A stretch of DNA of 10,518 nucleotides from Gammaproteobacteria bacterium (GCA_029287815.1 JARFQK010000394.1:1-10518), one strand, 5' to 3'. Numbered from the stretch's first letter, positions 1 through 6,476 are shown. Notes: generated from the sequence alone by a model not told the origin. A program made the numbers and translations.

Positions 1-1
1 G

Positions 2-565
2 GCACGCACAGATGTGCAACGGCTGCGCGCCAGAAGCTCGGTCATTTTGACGGGTGTCGATACGGTCATACAGGATAACCCTTCGCTGAATGTGCGTTTG
101 ACCGCAGAGCAGCTCGACATTCGTGGTCTTGTGCGGCAACCACGCCGGGTCGTGCTCGACAGTCACCTGCGCTTCCCGCCGGATGCGAACATGCTGAAAC
201 TGGCGGGTAAAACCACTGTGTTGACGACGCAGCATGGCGGGGCAGTCCCTTGTTGTGAGGTTGTCCGACTGAATTCGAAGGACGGCCGGCTGGACCTTGA
301 TAGCGTCATTGACTGGCTGACTGAGGCCGAGGCAAACGAAGTGCATGTCGAAGCCGGCGCGACCTTGTGCGGTGCGTTACTGCAGCACAAACTGGTCGAC
401 GAAATCGTTGTCTATGTCGCGCCGCATCTTATGGGTAGCGGCGCTCGAGGCTTATTCAACATTGATGGCCTCGAGCGCATGGCCGACCGAATACGGCTCG
501 ACATCCAGGACGTGCGCCACCTCGGCAGCGACTTGCGGATAACGGCAGTGCCGGTGCGCGACTAA
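2..565 (+). CDS. ribD: RibD C-terminal part: 5-amino-6-(5-phosphoribosylamino)uracil reductase domain (5' truncated by window edge)
   Basis: RibD is a bifunctional cytosolic deaminase/reductase of riboflavin synthesis; the reductase half uses NADPH to open the ribose of the deaminated pyrimidine. The frame is open from base 2 and reads ARTDVQRLRARSS, the junction typical of RibD between its deaminase and reductase domains, so the gene starts upstream. About 187 codons are visible. Reductase landmarks are a GVDTVIQDNPSLNVR segment near the visible start, a PRRVVLDSHLRFP strand, HVEAGATLCGALL (families usually have EGG where this has EAG), and a DEIVVYVAPHLMGSGARGLF end. The GTG at base 14 is an internal valine codon, not a start. 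The deaminase zinc site (HxE, PCxxC) would lie outside the window. The stop is followed 18 bp later by the proteasome-like gene, and the other riboflavin genes continue in the same direction. Confidence 0.95.
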   Translation, partial: ARTDVQRLRARSSVILTGVDTVIQDNPSLNVRLTAEQLDIRGLVRQPRRVVLDSHLRFPPDANMLKLAGKTTVLTTQHGGAVPCCEVVRLNSKDGRLDLDSVIDWLTEAEANEVHVEAGATLCGALLQHKLVDEIVVYVAPHLMGSGARGLFNIDGLERMADRIRLDIQDVRHLGSDLRITAVPVRD

Positions 566-574
566 CATTTGAGT

Positions 575-578
575 GGAG
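575..578 (+). promoter_or_regulatory. Shine-Dalgarno site that sets the start of the proteasome-like gene
   Basis: GGAG lies 5 nt before the ATG at 584. The same frame also has a TTG at 569, but that codon lies upstream of this site and has no Shine-Dalgarno of its own. The site therefore favours the ATG, which gives a protein beginning Met-Ser-Thr-Ile-Val, the register expected for an Ntn-hydrolase. Confidence 0.75.
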
Positions 579-583
579 TAGAT

Positions 584-1174
584 ATGTCGACGATTGTCGT
601 TGCAAAGAAGGCGGGGCAGGTTTGCATCGCCGCGGATAGCTTGACCAGTTTCGGCGATCTGCGCATGGGCGCAGATTATGAAGTCGGGCATGATAAGATC
701 CTGGTTCACGGCGACAGCTATCTGGGCATCGTCGGCAGTGCCGCTCACCAGCTGGTGATGGAAAGCATCCTGAAACAGGACGAGATCCGCGTCGATTTTG
801 CATCGCGGCTCGCCGTGTTCGAGACTTTTCGTTCACTGCATCCGATATTGAAAGACAAGTACTTTCTGAATGCAAAGGATGAAGAAGATGACCCTTACGA
901 ATCGACCCAGATCGACGCCTTGATTGCATGTCCGCACGGCATCTTTGGCGTGCACTCTTTACGTGAGGTCTGCGAGTACAAGAAGTTCTGGGCTATCGGC
1001 GCTGGGGCCGACTATGCGCTCGGTGCAATGTACACCGCTTATGATGTTTTCGATAGCGCAGAAGACATCGCCAGGGCTGGCGTGATGGCGGGAGTGGAAT
1101 TCAACAATGCCTCGGCCATGCCGATGAGCAGTTATACTGTCGATCTTGTAAAACTCAAATCCGTTTCGGGCTGA
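584..1174 (+). CDS. Proteasome-like Ntn-hydrolase, BPH type (HslV relative) with N-terminal Ser
   Basis: The 196-aa protein starts MSTIVVAKKAGQVCIAADSL, which aligns without gaps to the start of the HslV peptidase (MTTIVxVRRxGxVxIAGDG). After Met removal Ser would be residue 1 where HslV and proteasome beta subunits have Thr1. The Asp17 equivalent is D18 (counting Met) and the Lys33 equivalent is probably K38 in HDKIL. AIGAGADYALGAM (137-149) matches the HslV/proteasome IGSG loop, with Ala at the usual Ser. Residues 98-107 form an acidic stretch (KDEEDDPYES). The family known as betaproteobacterial proteasome homologue (BPH) descends from HslV, forms double rings, has no known unfoldase partner and includes Ser-nucleophile members; this protein fits that description. 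Assignment to BPH is inference by eye. No hslU is beside it. It sits 18 bp after ribD and 7 bp before ribE, so it is co-transcribed with riboflavin genes; its substrate is unknown. Confidence 0.8.
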   Translation: MSTIVVAKKAGQVCIAADSLTSFGDLRMGADYEVGHDKILVHGDSYLGIVGSAAHQLVMESILKQDEIRVDFASRLAVFETFRSLHPILKDKYFLNAKDEEDDPYESTQIDALIACPHGIFGVHSLREVCEYKKFWAIGAGADYALGAMYTAYDVFDSAEDIARAGVMAGVEFNNASAMPMSSYTVDLVKLKSVSG

Positions 1175-1181
1175 CGATCAT

Positions 1182-1835
1182 ATGTTTACTGGAATTATCG
1201 AAGCTGTGGGTGCGGTGAAGCGCCTGGATCCGATCGCGGGTGACTTGCGCTTCGTAATCGCGGCAGGCGACCTGGACATGAGCGATGTGCATGTTGGTGA
1301 TAGTATCGCGGTCAATGGTGTCTGTCTGACCGTCGTTCAATACGATGCTGATGCATTTGCGACCGATGTTTCCACCGAGACCATTGGCTTGACGTCACTC
1401 AAAGACCTCAAGGTCGGTAGCGCGGTCAACCTGGAAAAGGCGATGTTGCCGACCACGCGGATGGGGGGGCATCTTGTCAGTGGTCATGTCGACGGGCTGG
1501 GTACCGTCGTCAGCAAGTCCGAGGATGCGCGGTCGATCCGCCTGGAAATAGCCGTGCCTGTTGCGCTGAAGAAATATGTTGCCGTGAAAGGCTCGATCAG
1601 TATTGATGGGACCAGCCTGACCGTGAATTCGGTCAATGGCAATACGATCGGCCTGAACATCGTACCACACACGCAGAATCGCACGATCATCCAGCACTAT
1701 AGCCCGGGCACGAAGGTCAATCTCGAAGTCGACCTGGTGGCACGCTATCTTGAATCGCTGCTATTGAACATGGATGAGGATGATAAACGCAAGGTCGATA
1801 TCGCGTTGTTGACGCGAGCCGGTTTCGTGAAGTAG
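1182..1835 (+). CDS. ribE: Riboflavin synthase alpha chain
   Basis: Catalyses the final step of riboflavin synthesis: two 6,7-dimethyl-8-ribityllumazine molecules dismutate into riboflavin and a pyrimidine that is recycled to RibH. The 217-aa protein shows the two lumazine-binding repeats of the family. Repeat 1 starts MFTGIIEAVGAV and carries NGVCLTV (45-51). Repeat 2 starts MGGHLVSGHVDG (94-105) and carries DGTSLTVN (142-149). NLEVDL (180-185) precedes the C-terminal trimerisation helix. Length is close to the usual 200-220. The ATG at 1182 is the conserved MFTGI start; no strong Shine-Dalgarno is visible, and translation may depend on coupling to the gene ending 7 bp upstream. This gene is called ribE in proteobacteria, ribC in some nomenclatures. 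Confidence 0.98.
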   Translation: MFTGIIEAVGAVKRLDPIAGDLRFVIAAGDLDMSDVHVGDSIAVNGVCLTVVQYDADAFATDVSTETIGLTSLKDLKVGSAVNLEKAMLPTTRMGGHLVSGHVDGLGTVVSKSEDARSIRLEIAVPVALKKYVAVKGSISIDGTSLTVNSVNGNTIGLNIVPHTQNRTIIQHYSPGTKVNLEVDLVARYLESLLLNMDEDDKRKVDIALLTRAGFVK

Positions 1836-1854
1836 CCGAACCAAGTGGAAGGCG

Positions 1855-2967
1855 ATGACATTGAATACGATTGAAGAGGTTATTGAGGATTTTCGCCAAG
1901 GCAAAATGGTGATCATCATGGATGATGAAGACCGCGAAAACGAGGGTGATCTAGTGATGGCGGCCAATCTCGTTTCCCCGGAAGACATCAACTTCATGGC
2001 GCGTTATGGACGCGGCTTGATCTGCCTGACGCTGACACAGGAGCGCTGCCAACAGTTGAAGTTGCCCTTGATGGTGGGGTCGACTGGGGACGTACACGGC
2101 ACCAATTTTACCGTATCCATCGAGGCGGCTCAGGGTGTCTCGACCGGGATCTCGGCGGCCGATCGAGCGACGACGATCAGAGCTGCCGTCAAAGACGATG
2201 CTGGCCCGAATGATATCGTTCAGCCTGGCCATATCTTCCCGTTGATGGCTCAGCCAGGTGGTGTACTGGTCAGGGCAGGGCATACCGAGGCCGGTTGTGA
2301 TCTGGCACGGCTTGCTGGTCACGAGCCCAGCGCGGTCATCGTCGAAATTCTCAACGAAGACGGAACTATGGCAAGACGCCCCGACCTGGAGAGCTTTGCG
2401 CAGGAGCATCAGCTGAAGATTGGCACGATCGAAGACTTGATCAGCTACCGCATCAAAAATGAAAAAACTGTCGCGCGTGTTGCCGAGAGCGACTTCGATA
2501 CCGAGTTTGGGGTGTTCAGGCTGCATGCCTATCAGAATGCTCTCGATGGTGGCGTGCATTTTGCGCTGGTTCGTGGCGAAATCACCGATGACGAACCGGT
2601 GTTGGTCAGAGTGCATGTCGAAAATACGCTGATCGACGTGCTGGGTTCGACCCACGCGAAAGGCTGGCCATTGCGCTCAGCCTTGAGGCAAGTCTCAGAA
2701 TCCGACTGCGGTGTCGTTATCGTAATACGCCAGCCGGACCAGGATAAAGCGATCATCAACTGGATGTTGCGTCATCCGACGACACAGAGCGAGGCGGTTG
2801 AGCAGAAACCCGATTTGCGCAAAGACGGCGTCGGTGCTCAGATGCTGATGGATCTGGGCGTCAGGAAAATGCGTTTGATGTCGGCGCCGAAGGTGTATCA
2901 TGGCCTGGCTGGTTTCAACCTCGAAATCGTCGAGTATGTTAGTGGAGATCAAGATTCCAATGAGTGA
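1855..2967 (+). CDS. ribBX: RibBX-type protein: active 3,4-dihydroxy-2-butanone 4-phosphate synthase fused to a degenerate GTP cyclohydrolase II-like domain
   Basis: The N-terminal half (about 1-205) is DHBP synthase, which converts ribulose 5-phosphate to the four-carbon unit used by RibH. Its landmarks are DDEDRENEGDL (23-33), RGLICLT (53-59), HGTNFTVSIE (81-90), GVSTGISAADRATTIRA (94-110), PGHIFPL (124-130) and RAGHTEAGCDLARLAG (140-155). The C-terminal half (about 215-365) has the GTP cyclohydrolase II fold signature (FRLHAYQ; DGVGAQMLMDLGVRKMRLMS), but the zinc site is gone. The usual HSEC reads HVEN (254-257) and the usual LRCDCG reads THAKGW (266-271). The catalytic QEGRGIGL segment is also not recognisable. 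This matches the ribBX variant described as widespread in Proteobacteria, in which the X domain lacks GTP cyclohydrolase II activity. A separate ribA is therefore predicted elsewhere. The stop overlaps the ribH start by 8 nt. Confidence 0.92.
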   Translation: MTLNTIEEVIEDFRQGKMVIIMDDEDRENEGDLVMAANLVSPEDINFMARYGRGLICLTLTQERCQQLKLPLMVGSTGDVHGTNFTVSIEAAQGVSTGISAADRATTIRAAVKDDAGPNDIVQPGHIFPLMAQPGGVLVRAGHTEAGCDLARLAGHEPSAVIVEILNEDGTMARRPDLESFAQEHQLKIGTIEDLISYRIKNEKTVARVAESDFDTEFGVFRLHAYQNALDGGVHFALVRGEITDDEPVLVRVHVENTLIDVLGSTHAKGWPLRSALRQVSESDCGVVIVIRQPDQDKAIINWMLRHPTTQSEAVEQKPDLRKDGVGAQMLMDLGVRKMRLMSAPKVYHGLAGFNLEIVEYVSGDQDSNE

Positions 2968-3433
2968 AATCAATTCTATCGAAGGCAGTCTGCAGTACAC
3001 GCAAGGCCGCTTCGCCATTGTCTGTTCACGCTTCAACGGTTTTATCGTCGAAAGCCTGCTTGCTGCTGCTGTCGATACCTTGCAGCGCCACGGCGTGGAC
3101 GCGGCGGCGATCACGGTGGTGAAAACGCCCGGCGCCTTTGAAATTCCTATTGCCGTCCAGGGTCTGGCGCAGACCGGGAATTATAATGCGATCATCGCGC
3201 TGGGTGCGGTGATTCGGGGCGCGACCCCGCATTTTGACATCGTTGCAAACGAGTCGGCAAAAGGCCTGTCGGCGATAGCGCTCGATCACGGAATTCCGGT
3301 GATCAATGGCATCCTGACCACGGATACGATCGAACAGGCTATCGAGCGTGCCGGAACCAAGGCCGGTAACAAAGGCGGCGAAGCCGCGGCCGGTGCGATC
3401 GAGATGGTCAATCTGATGGCGCAGCTGGACTAA
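2960..3433 (+). CDS. ribH: 6,7-dimethyl-8-ribityllumazine synthase
   Basis: Condenses 5-amino-6-ribitylaminouracil with 3,4-dihydroxy-2-butanone 4-phosphate to make the substrate of riboflavin synthase; the family assembles into pentamers or 60-mer capsids. The 157-aa length equals that of the E. coli enzyme. Motifs in order are CSRFNGFIVESLL (substrate pocket), KTPGAFEIP, ALGAVIRGATPHFDIVANES with the catalytic His, NGILTTDTIEQAIERAG, and NKGGEAAAGAIEM. The ATG at 2960 was chosen because it gives the normal length and the IEGSL start; in-frame start codons further upstream would only add residues encoded inside ribBX. A GGAG lies 12 nt upstream, rather far, so translational coupling to ribBX through the 8-nt overlap is likely. 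Confidence 0.98.
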   Translation: MSEINSIEGSLQYTQGRFAIVCSRFNGFIVESLLAAAVDTLQRHGVDAAAITVVKTPGAFEIPIAVQGLAQTGNYNAIIALGAVIRGATPHFDIVANESAKGLSAIALDHGIPVINGILTTDTIEQAIERAGTKAGNKGGEAAAGAIEMVNLMAQLD

Positions 3434-3876
3434 TGTCACAAAAAATCAGTCTCGCCAAAGCGCGCGGCAGGGCAAGACGCTTGGCGATGCAGGCGACCTA
3501 TCAGTGGCAGATGACCGCTGATGATATCGATGGTATCAAACAGCAGTTCATCGAGGAAAACGACGTGAACTCGGTTGATCAGGACTACTTCACTGAATTG
3601 TTGCTCGGCGTGGTGCAGAATGTCGAGGTAATCGATGCGGCGCTGGAGCAGCACATGCCACGCAGGATTAACGCGGTCGATCCAGTCGAACGCGCAATAC
3701 TCCGGGTCGCGACGTACGAATTCCTGAAACGTCTGGACGTGCCGTACCGGGTCGTGCTGAACGAGGCCGTGGTTCTGAGCAAGAAATTCTGTGCCGAAAA
3801 AAGCCATACCTTTGTCAACGCAGTGCTGGACAAGGTCGCGCGAGACACGCGTGAGCAAGAGACCGCATCGGCTTAG
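3433..3876 (+). CDS. nusB: Transcription antitermination factor NusB
   Basis: NusB pairs with ribosomal protein S10 (NusE), binds boxA RNA and supports rRNA antitermination. The 147-aa protein has the family's basic N-terminus (KARGRARRLAMQATYQWQM) and the all-helical NusB core. The C-terminal half contains INAVDPVERAILRVATYEF (about 77-95), VPYRVVLNEAVVLSKKF and HTFVNAVLDKVARD, all diagnostic. The ATG overlaps the ribH stop by one base (TAATG), so the two are translationally coupled. ribH-nusB adjacency is one of the most conserved pairs in proteobacteria. Nothing is missing or unusual in the sequence. Confidence 0.98.
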   Translation: MSQKISLAKARGRARRLAMQATYQWQMTADDIDGIKQQFIEENDVNSVDQDYFTELLLGVVQNVEVIDAALEQHMPRRINAVDPVERAILRVATYEFLKRLDVPYRVVLNEAVVLSKKFCAEKSHTFVNAVLDKVARDTREQETASA

Positions 3877-4014
3877 CCCGCATGTTGGTAAAACCAATCG
3901 GACAAACTGTAACCGCACCGTGCACCGTTCAATTCGATTTATGTTTTTGAGAGATGAAAGGGTTCAACGGATGATGCGTCCGCCTTCGTGCAGCATGCCG
4001 GTTAGTCCCGGGTG
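3877..4014 (+). other. nusB-thiL gap (138 bp)
   Basis: This is the only sizeable gap inside the riboflavin-thiamine operon. It holds a weak 5-bp hairpin (TTGGT-aaa-ACCAA, 3885-3897), a 7-nt tandem repeat (GCACCGT twice, around 3914-3927) and a six-codon ATG-to-TGA frame (3954-3974) preceded by GAGAG. I see no TPP riboswitch signature (no CUGAGA...ACCYGA-like core), no T-tract terminator and no convincing promoter. Confidence 0.4.
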
Positions 4015-4986
4015 ATGGCTTCAGGCGAATTCGATCTAATCCAACGCTATTTTCAGTCACCGAAGAAGCGGACCGATGTCCTGCTCGGTATCGGCGACGA
4101 CTGTGCGATCACGTCGATACCGGCGGGCAAGCGGCTCGCGATCACGACCGACACGCTGATCGATGGCGTGCATTTTCCGCCGCGCACAGCGCCCGATGAT
4201 ATTGCCGTCAAAGCGGTGGCGGTCAATCTGAGTGATCTGGCTGCGATCGGCGCAACACCGGCCTGGTTGACGCTGGCGTTGTCGATGCCGCATGTCGATC
4301 AGCGCTGGATCAAGTCGTTCGCTGACGCGTTCAAACGCATGGCTGGCAGATTCGACGCTGAACTGATCGGGGGTGATACCTGCCAGGGCCCCCTGAGTTT
4401 AACCGTTCAGGCCTTGGGTCTGATCGATGACGAGCGCAGCATGCGCCGCGACCGTGCTCAGCCCGGCGATCTCATCTATGTGTCGGGTACCCTGGGCGAC
4501 GCGGCAGCAGGATTGAAGATACTGCAGCGAAGTCCGATCGCGGGTGACGACGAAGCCTGGTTGGTCAATCGGCTCAACCGGCCCGAGCCCAGGGTTGAGC
4601 TTGGCGTCCGGGTCGCCGAATTTTGCCGCTGTGCAATCGATATCTCGGACGGTTTGGTCGCGGATCTGGGTCATGTTCTTGCAGCCAGTCAGTGTGGTGC
4701 TACAGTCTATAAAGACAGGATACCTTTGTCGCGCCAGCTCATCGCCCATGCCGGTGGCCGCGATGCCCTCGATTGGGATCTGGTGCTGGCCGGCGGTGAC
4801 GATTATGAACTCTGTCTGGTCGTTGCGCCGGATAAGGACAACGAGTTGATGCGGCTTTCCAGTGAACTGGCGCTACCACTGACGCGGATAGGTGTCATAG
4901 TCGAACAGCGATCGCTCAGAATAGTCGACCCGAGTGGTGCTGAATACTTAGTTGATCAATCAGGTTACCAACACTTCGTGTCATGA
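4015..4986 (+). CDS. thiL: Thiamine-monophosphate kinase
   Basis: Phosphorylates thiamine monophosphate with ATP to give thiamine diphosphate, the last step of cofactor synthesis, in the cytosol. The 323-aa protein follows the ThiL/PurM-like superfamily: GIGDDC (25-30) and TDTL (45-48) in the metal/ATP site, NLSDLAAIGA (71-80), GGDT (119-122), a PGDLIYVSGTLGDAAAGL segment (150-167), AIDISDGL (207-214) and GGDDYEL (260-266). The ATG at 4015 was preferred over the GTG at 4012 because MASGEFDLI matches the E. coli start MACGEFSLI. The ribosome-binding site is weak. The stop overlaps the pgpA start (ATGA), so the two are translationally coupled. nusB-thiL-pgpA is a standard gammaproteobacterial order. 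Confidence 0.97.
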   Translation: MASGEFDLIQRYFQSPKKRTDVLLGIGDDCAITSIPAGKRLAITTDTLIDGVHFPPRTAPDDIAVKAVAVNLSDLAAIGATPAWLTLALSMPHVDQRWIKSFADAFKRMAGRFDAELIGGDTCQGPLSLTVQALGLIDDERSMRRDRAQPGDLIYVSGTLGDAAAGLKILQRSPIAGDDEAWLVNRLNRPEPRVELGVRVAEFCRCAIDISDGLVADLGHVLAASQCGATVYKDRIPLSRQLIAHAGGRDALDWDLVLAGGDDYELCLVVAPDKDNELMRLSSELALPLTRIGVIVEQRSLRIVDPSGAEYLVDQSGYQHFVS

Positions 4987-5489
4987 ACAGTATCGAGACC
5001 AGGCAGCTGCGTAATCCTGTGATTCTGCTCGCGTTGGGGTTTGGTAGCGGATTGTCGCCCTGGGCGCCAGGCACTGCAGGCACCGTTGTCGGGGTGTTGC
5101 TGTACCTGTTGATGCAGGGCTTGCCGCTGGTCAGCTACTTGTTGATAACGGCTTGTCTTTTTATCGTCGGCATCTGGATTTGTACCTACACTGCAGAAAG
5201 ACTGGGTGTTCATGATCACCCAGCGATTGTGATCGATGAGATTGTAGGCTATCTAATAACCATGGTCGCAGCCCCCGAAGGCTGGTTGCCGGTCGTGATC
5301 GGTTTCCTGTTATTCAGGCTGTTGGATGCGTTGAAGCCCTGGCCGATTTCGTGGTTCGACAGAGCCATCACTGGCGGCCTGGGCATCATGCTCGATGATG
5401 TTGTCGCCGGTGTTATCGCGCTGGCTATCATCCAGGGGCTTATTTATTTTCAGGTAGTATCATGCGAAACATTTCTGGCCTTTTGTTGA
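4983..5489 (+). CDS. pgpA: Phosphatidylglycerophosphatase A
   Basis: Removes phosphate from phosphatidylglycerophosphate to give phosphatidylglycerol at the inner membrane. The 168-aa protein (E. coli about 172) has the signature GFGSGLSPWAPGTAGT (19-34), a membrane segment at about 35-67, the acidic catalytic region HDHPAIVIDEIVGY (77-90), FRLLDALKPWPISWFD (111-126) and LDDVVAGV (137-144), with a second hydrophobic segment at about 102-113 and a third at about 143-156. It overlaps thiL by 4 nt at its start. Its last nine codons overlap the next gene by 28 nt, and its C-terminus (VVSCETFLAFC) is read from what is also the next gene's signal-peptide coding sequence. Confidence 0.96.
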   Translation: MNSIETRQLRNPVILLALGFGSGLSPWAPGTAGTVVGVLLYLLMQGLPLVSYLLITACLFIVGIWICTYTAERLGVHDHPAIVIDEIVGYLITMVAAPEGWLPVVIGFLLFRLLDALKPWPISWFDRAITGGLGIMLDDVVAGVIALAIIQGLIYFQVVSCETFLAFC

Positions 5490-6112
5490 CCGCTGTCGTG
5501 TCATTGCTAGCCGATGCTGCGCTAGCAGCAATGCAAATCGAGGTGCAGGCGTTATTTGGTGGCAAGGCGATCGTTCTGATCGACGGCCAGCGGCGTATGC
5601 TGTCTTCGGGCGAAACCAGCCCCGAAGGCGTCAAATTGATCGAAGCGGACAGCAAAAAGGCCGTGCTCGAGGTCGATGGCCAGCGGAAAAGCTATAAACC
5701 GGGCGGTGCGATATCTTTGACCTACGCCAGGCCCGAGCAACTCGAGGAGAAGGTGTACGCCGATGACCGCGGTATGTTTCGTTCGATCGGTACGATCAAT
5801 GGCCGTACCGTGCGTTTTCTGGTCGATACCGGTGCGACGACCGTCGCAATGAACAAAACCCAGGCCAGAGATCTCGGTATCGACTATCGTATGACCGGCG
5901 AGCGCGCAGTCGTCAGCACTGCCTCTGATCTGGTCGAGGGTTACCGGGTTCGGCTTAAATCCGTTTCACTCGGCAAAATCAAGCTGAGGAATGTCGAGGC
6001 TATGGTGATCGATGGTAATCATCCTGGTCCGATCCTGTTGGGTATGTCCTTCCTCGGAAAACTGAAAGTTGAAAAATCCGGCGGCGTGATGAAAATGCGC
6101 CAGCGCAGCTGA
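5462..6112 (+). CDS. Secreted retropepsin-like aspartic protease (TIGR02281-like, clan AA)
   Basis: The 216-aa protein starts with a Sec-type signal peptide (MRNISGLLLTAVVSLLADAALA, cleavage probably near residue 22-23), so it should act in the periplasm or be lipid-free and exported. Residues 25-90 form a small beta-rich domain. The C-terminal half holds a single retropepsin domain: FLVDTGATTVAM (119-130) with catalytic D122 in a DTGA motif, then ILLGMSFLGKLKVEKSGG (191-208), the hydrophobic-hydrophobic-Gly motif of clan AA. One DTG motif per chain implies an active dimer. The start at 5462 has AGG 7 nt upstream and overlaps pgpA by 28 nt. The physiological substrate of this bacterial family is not known to me. 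It ends the + strand operon, with a stem-loop across its stop. Confidence 0.85.
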   Translation: MRNISGLLLTAVVSLLADAALAAMQIEVQALFGGKAIVLIDGQRRMLSSGETSPEGVKLIEADSKKAVLEVDGQRKSYKPGGAISLTYARPEQLEEKVYADDRGMFRSIGTINGRTVRFLVDTGATTVAMNKTQARDLGIDYRMTGERAVVSTASDLVEGYRVRLKSVSLGKIKLRNVEAMVIDGNHPGPILLGMSFLGKLKVEKSGGVMKMRQRS

Positions 6113-6120
6113 TGCGCTGG
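6100..6120 (+). terminator. Stem-loop across the protease stop codon, possible transcription end
   Basis: CCAGCGCA (6100-6107) pairs perfectly with TGCGCTGG (6113-6120) around a 5-nt loop that contains the start of the TGA stop. No T-tract follows, so it is not a standard intrinsic terminator. It could stabilise the mRNA 3' end. Confidence 0.3.
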
Positions 6121-6138
6121 TCGATGCCAAGAGCACAG

Positions 6139-6210
6139 CGTCATTGCGAGCGCAGCGAAGCAATCTCCTCAATCTCGCGTAATCTCTACCGATGAAGATT
6201 GCTGCTTCAC
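6139..6210. repeat. Intergenic repeat of the TCATTGCGAGCG...GAAGCAATCTC type with degenerate inverted copy
   Basis: Bases 6139-6168 carry the motif CGTCATTGCGAGCGCAGCGA followed by AGCAATCTCC, a palindrome-rich intergenic sequence I know from many unrelated environmental bacterial genomes. GAAGCAATCT (6157-6166) is inversely repeated at 6197-6210 with a 3-nt insertion (AGATTGCTGCTTC), so the pair can form an imperfect stem. The repeat is non-coding; its mobility mechanism is not known to me. Confidence 0.7.
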
Positions 6211-6261
6211 AGCCCTTTCTATTAGCAAATGCGTCGATAGATAGTGGTTTTTCTTATCAAG

Positions 6262-6382
6262 TCCACAGATGAACACAGATTAACACGGATGTTTGCCTGT
6301 CCCGGCGCGGCATTACGCCACGGTTTAATAGGATCCAACAAATCTCTGATTTTATCCGTGTCCATCTGCGTTCATCGGTGGA
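6262..6382. repeat. Long inverted repeat of the TCCACAGATGAACACAGAT type
   Basis: The left arm 6262-6290 and the reverse complement of the right arm 6354-6382 match at 25 of 29 positions. The spacer is 63 bp. Both arms contain the recurring unit GATGAACACAGAT or close variants, a sequence commonly seen in intergenic palindromic repeats of environmental bacteria. The layout resembles a miniature inverted-repeat element, but I see no clear target-site duplication. Confidence 0.7.
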
Positions 6383-6395
6383 TAGACCAAAGTGC

Positions 6396-6476
6396 CGTAG
6401 GGTGCGCCATGCGCACCGAACGCCCGCACCAGGGCAGCCTTGCCTGCTCAATGGTGCGCACGGCGCAGCCTGCACG
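6396..6476. repeat. Inverted repeat of the GTAGGGTGCGCCATGCGCACC type
   Basis: The left arm 6396-6417 and the reverse complement of 6453-6476 match at 20 of 22 aligned positions with a 2-nt gap, around a 35-bp loop. The GTAGGGTGCGC...GCGCACC motif is a recurrent intergenic palindrome in environmental proteobacteria. It lies just downstream of the maf stop on the minus strand, so its RNA could fold at the 3' end of the maf transcript. Confidence 0.7.

Noticed and set aside
569..583. TTG start giving MSGVDMSTIVV for the proteasome-like protein
   Set aside because: The Shine-Dalgarno GGAG lies between this TTG and the ATG at 584, and the longer form would bury the expected Ntn nucleophile.
2..583. 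FMN riboswitch in the visible riboflavin region
   Set aside because: No RFN-like element (AGGGxxxGGxG...) in any gap of the rib cluster; a regulatory element, if any, would be upstream of the window.
584..1174. Calling the gene hslV
   Set aside because: The start is HslV-like, but the rest diverges, residue 1 is Ser, the IGSG Ser is missing and no hslU is adjacent; a BPH-type relative fits better.
1951..2655. 234-codon antisense frame inside ribBX
   Set aside because: It lies fully within a well-supported conserved gene on the other strand; its composition is that of a codon-bias shadow.
3877..4014. TPP riboswitch upstream of thiL
   Set aside because: The conserved CUGAGA and ACCUGA-like core segments are not present.
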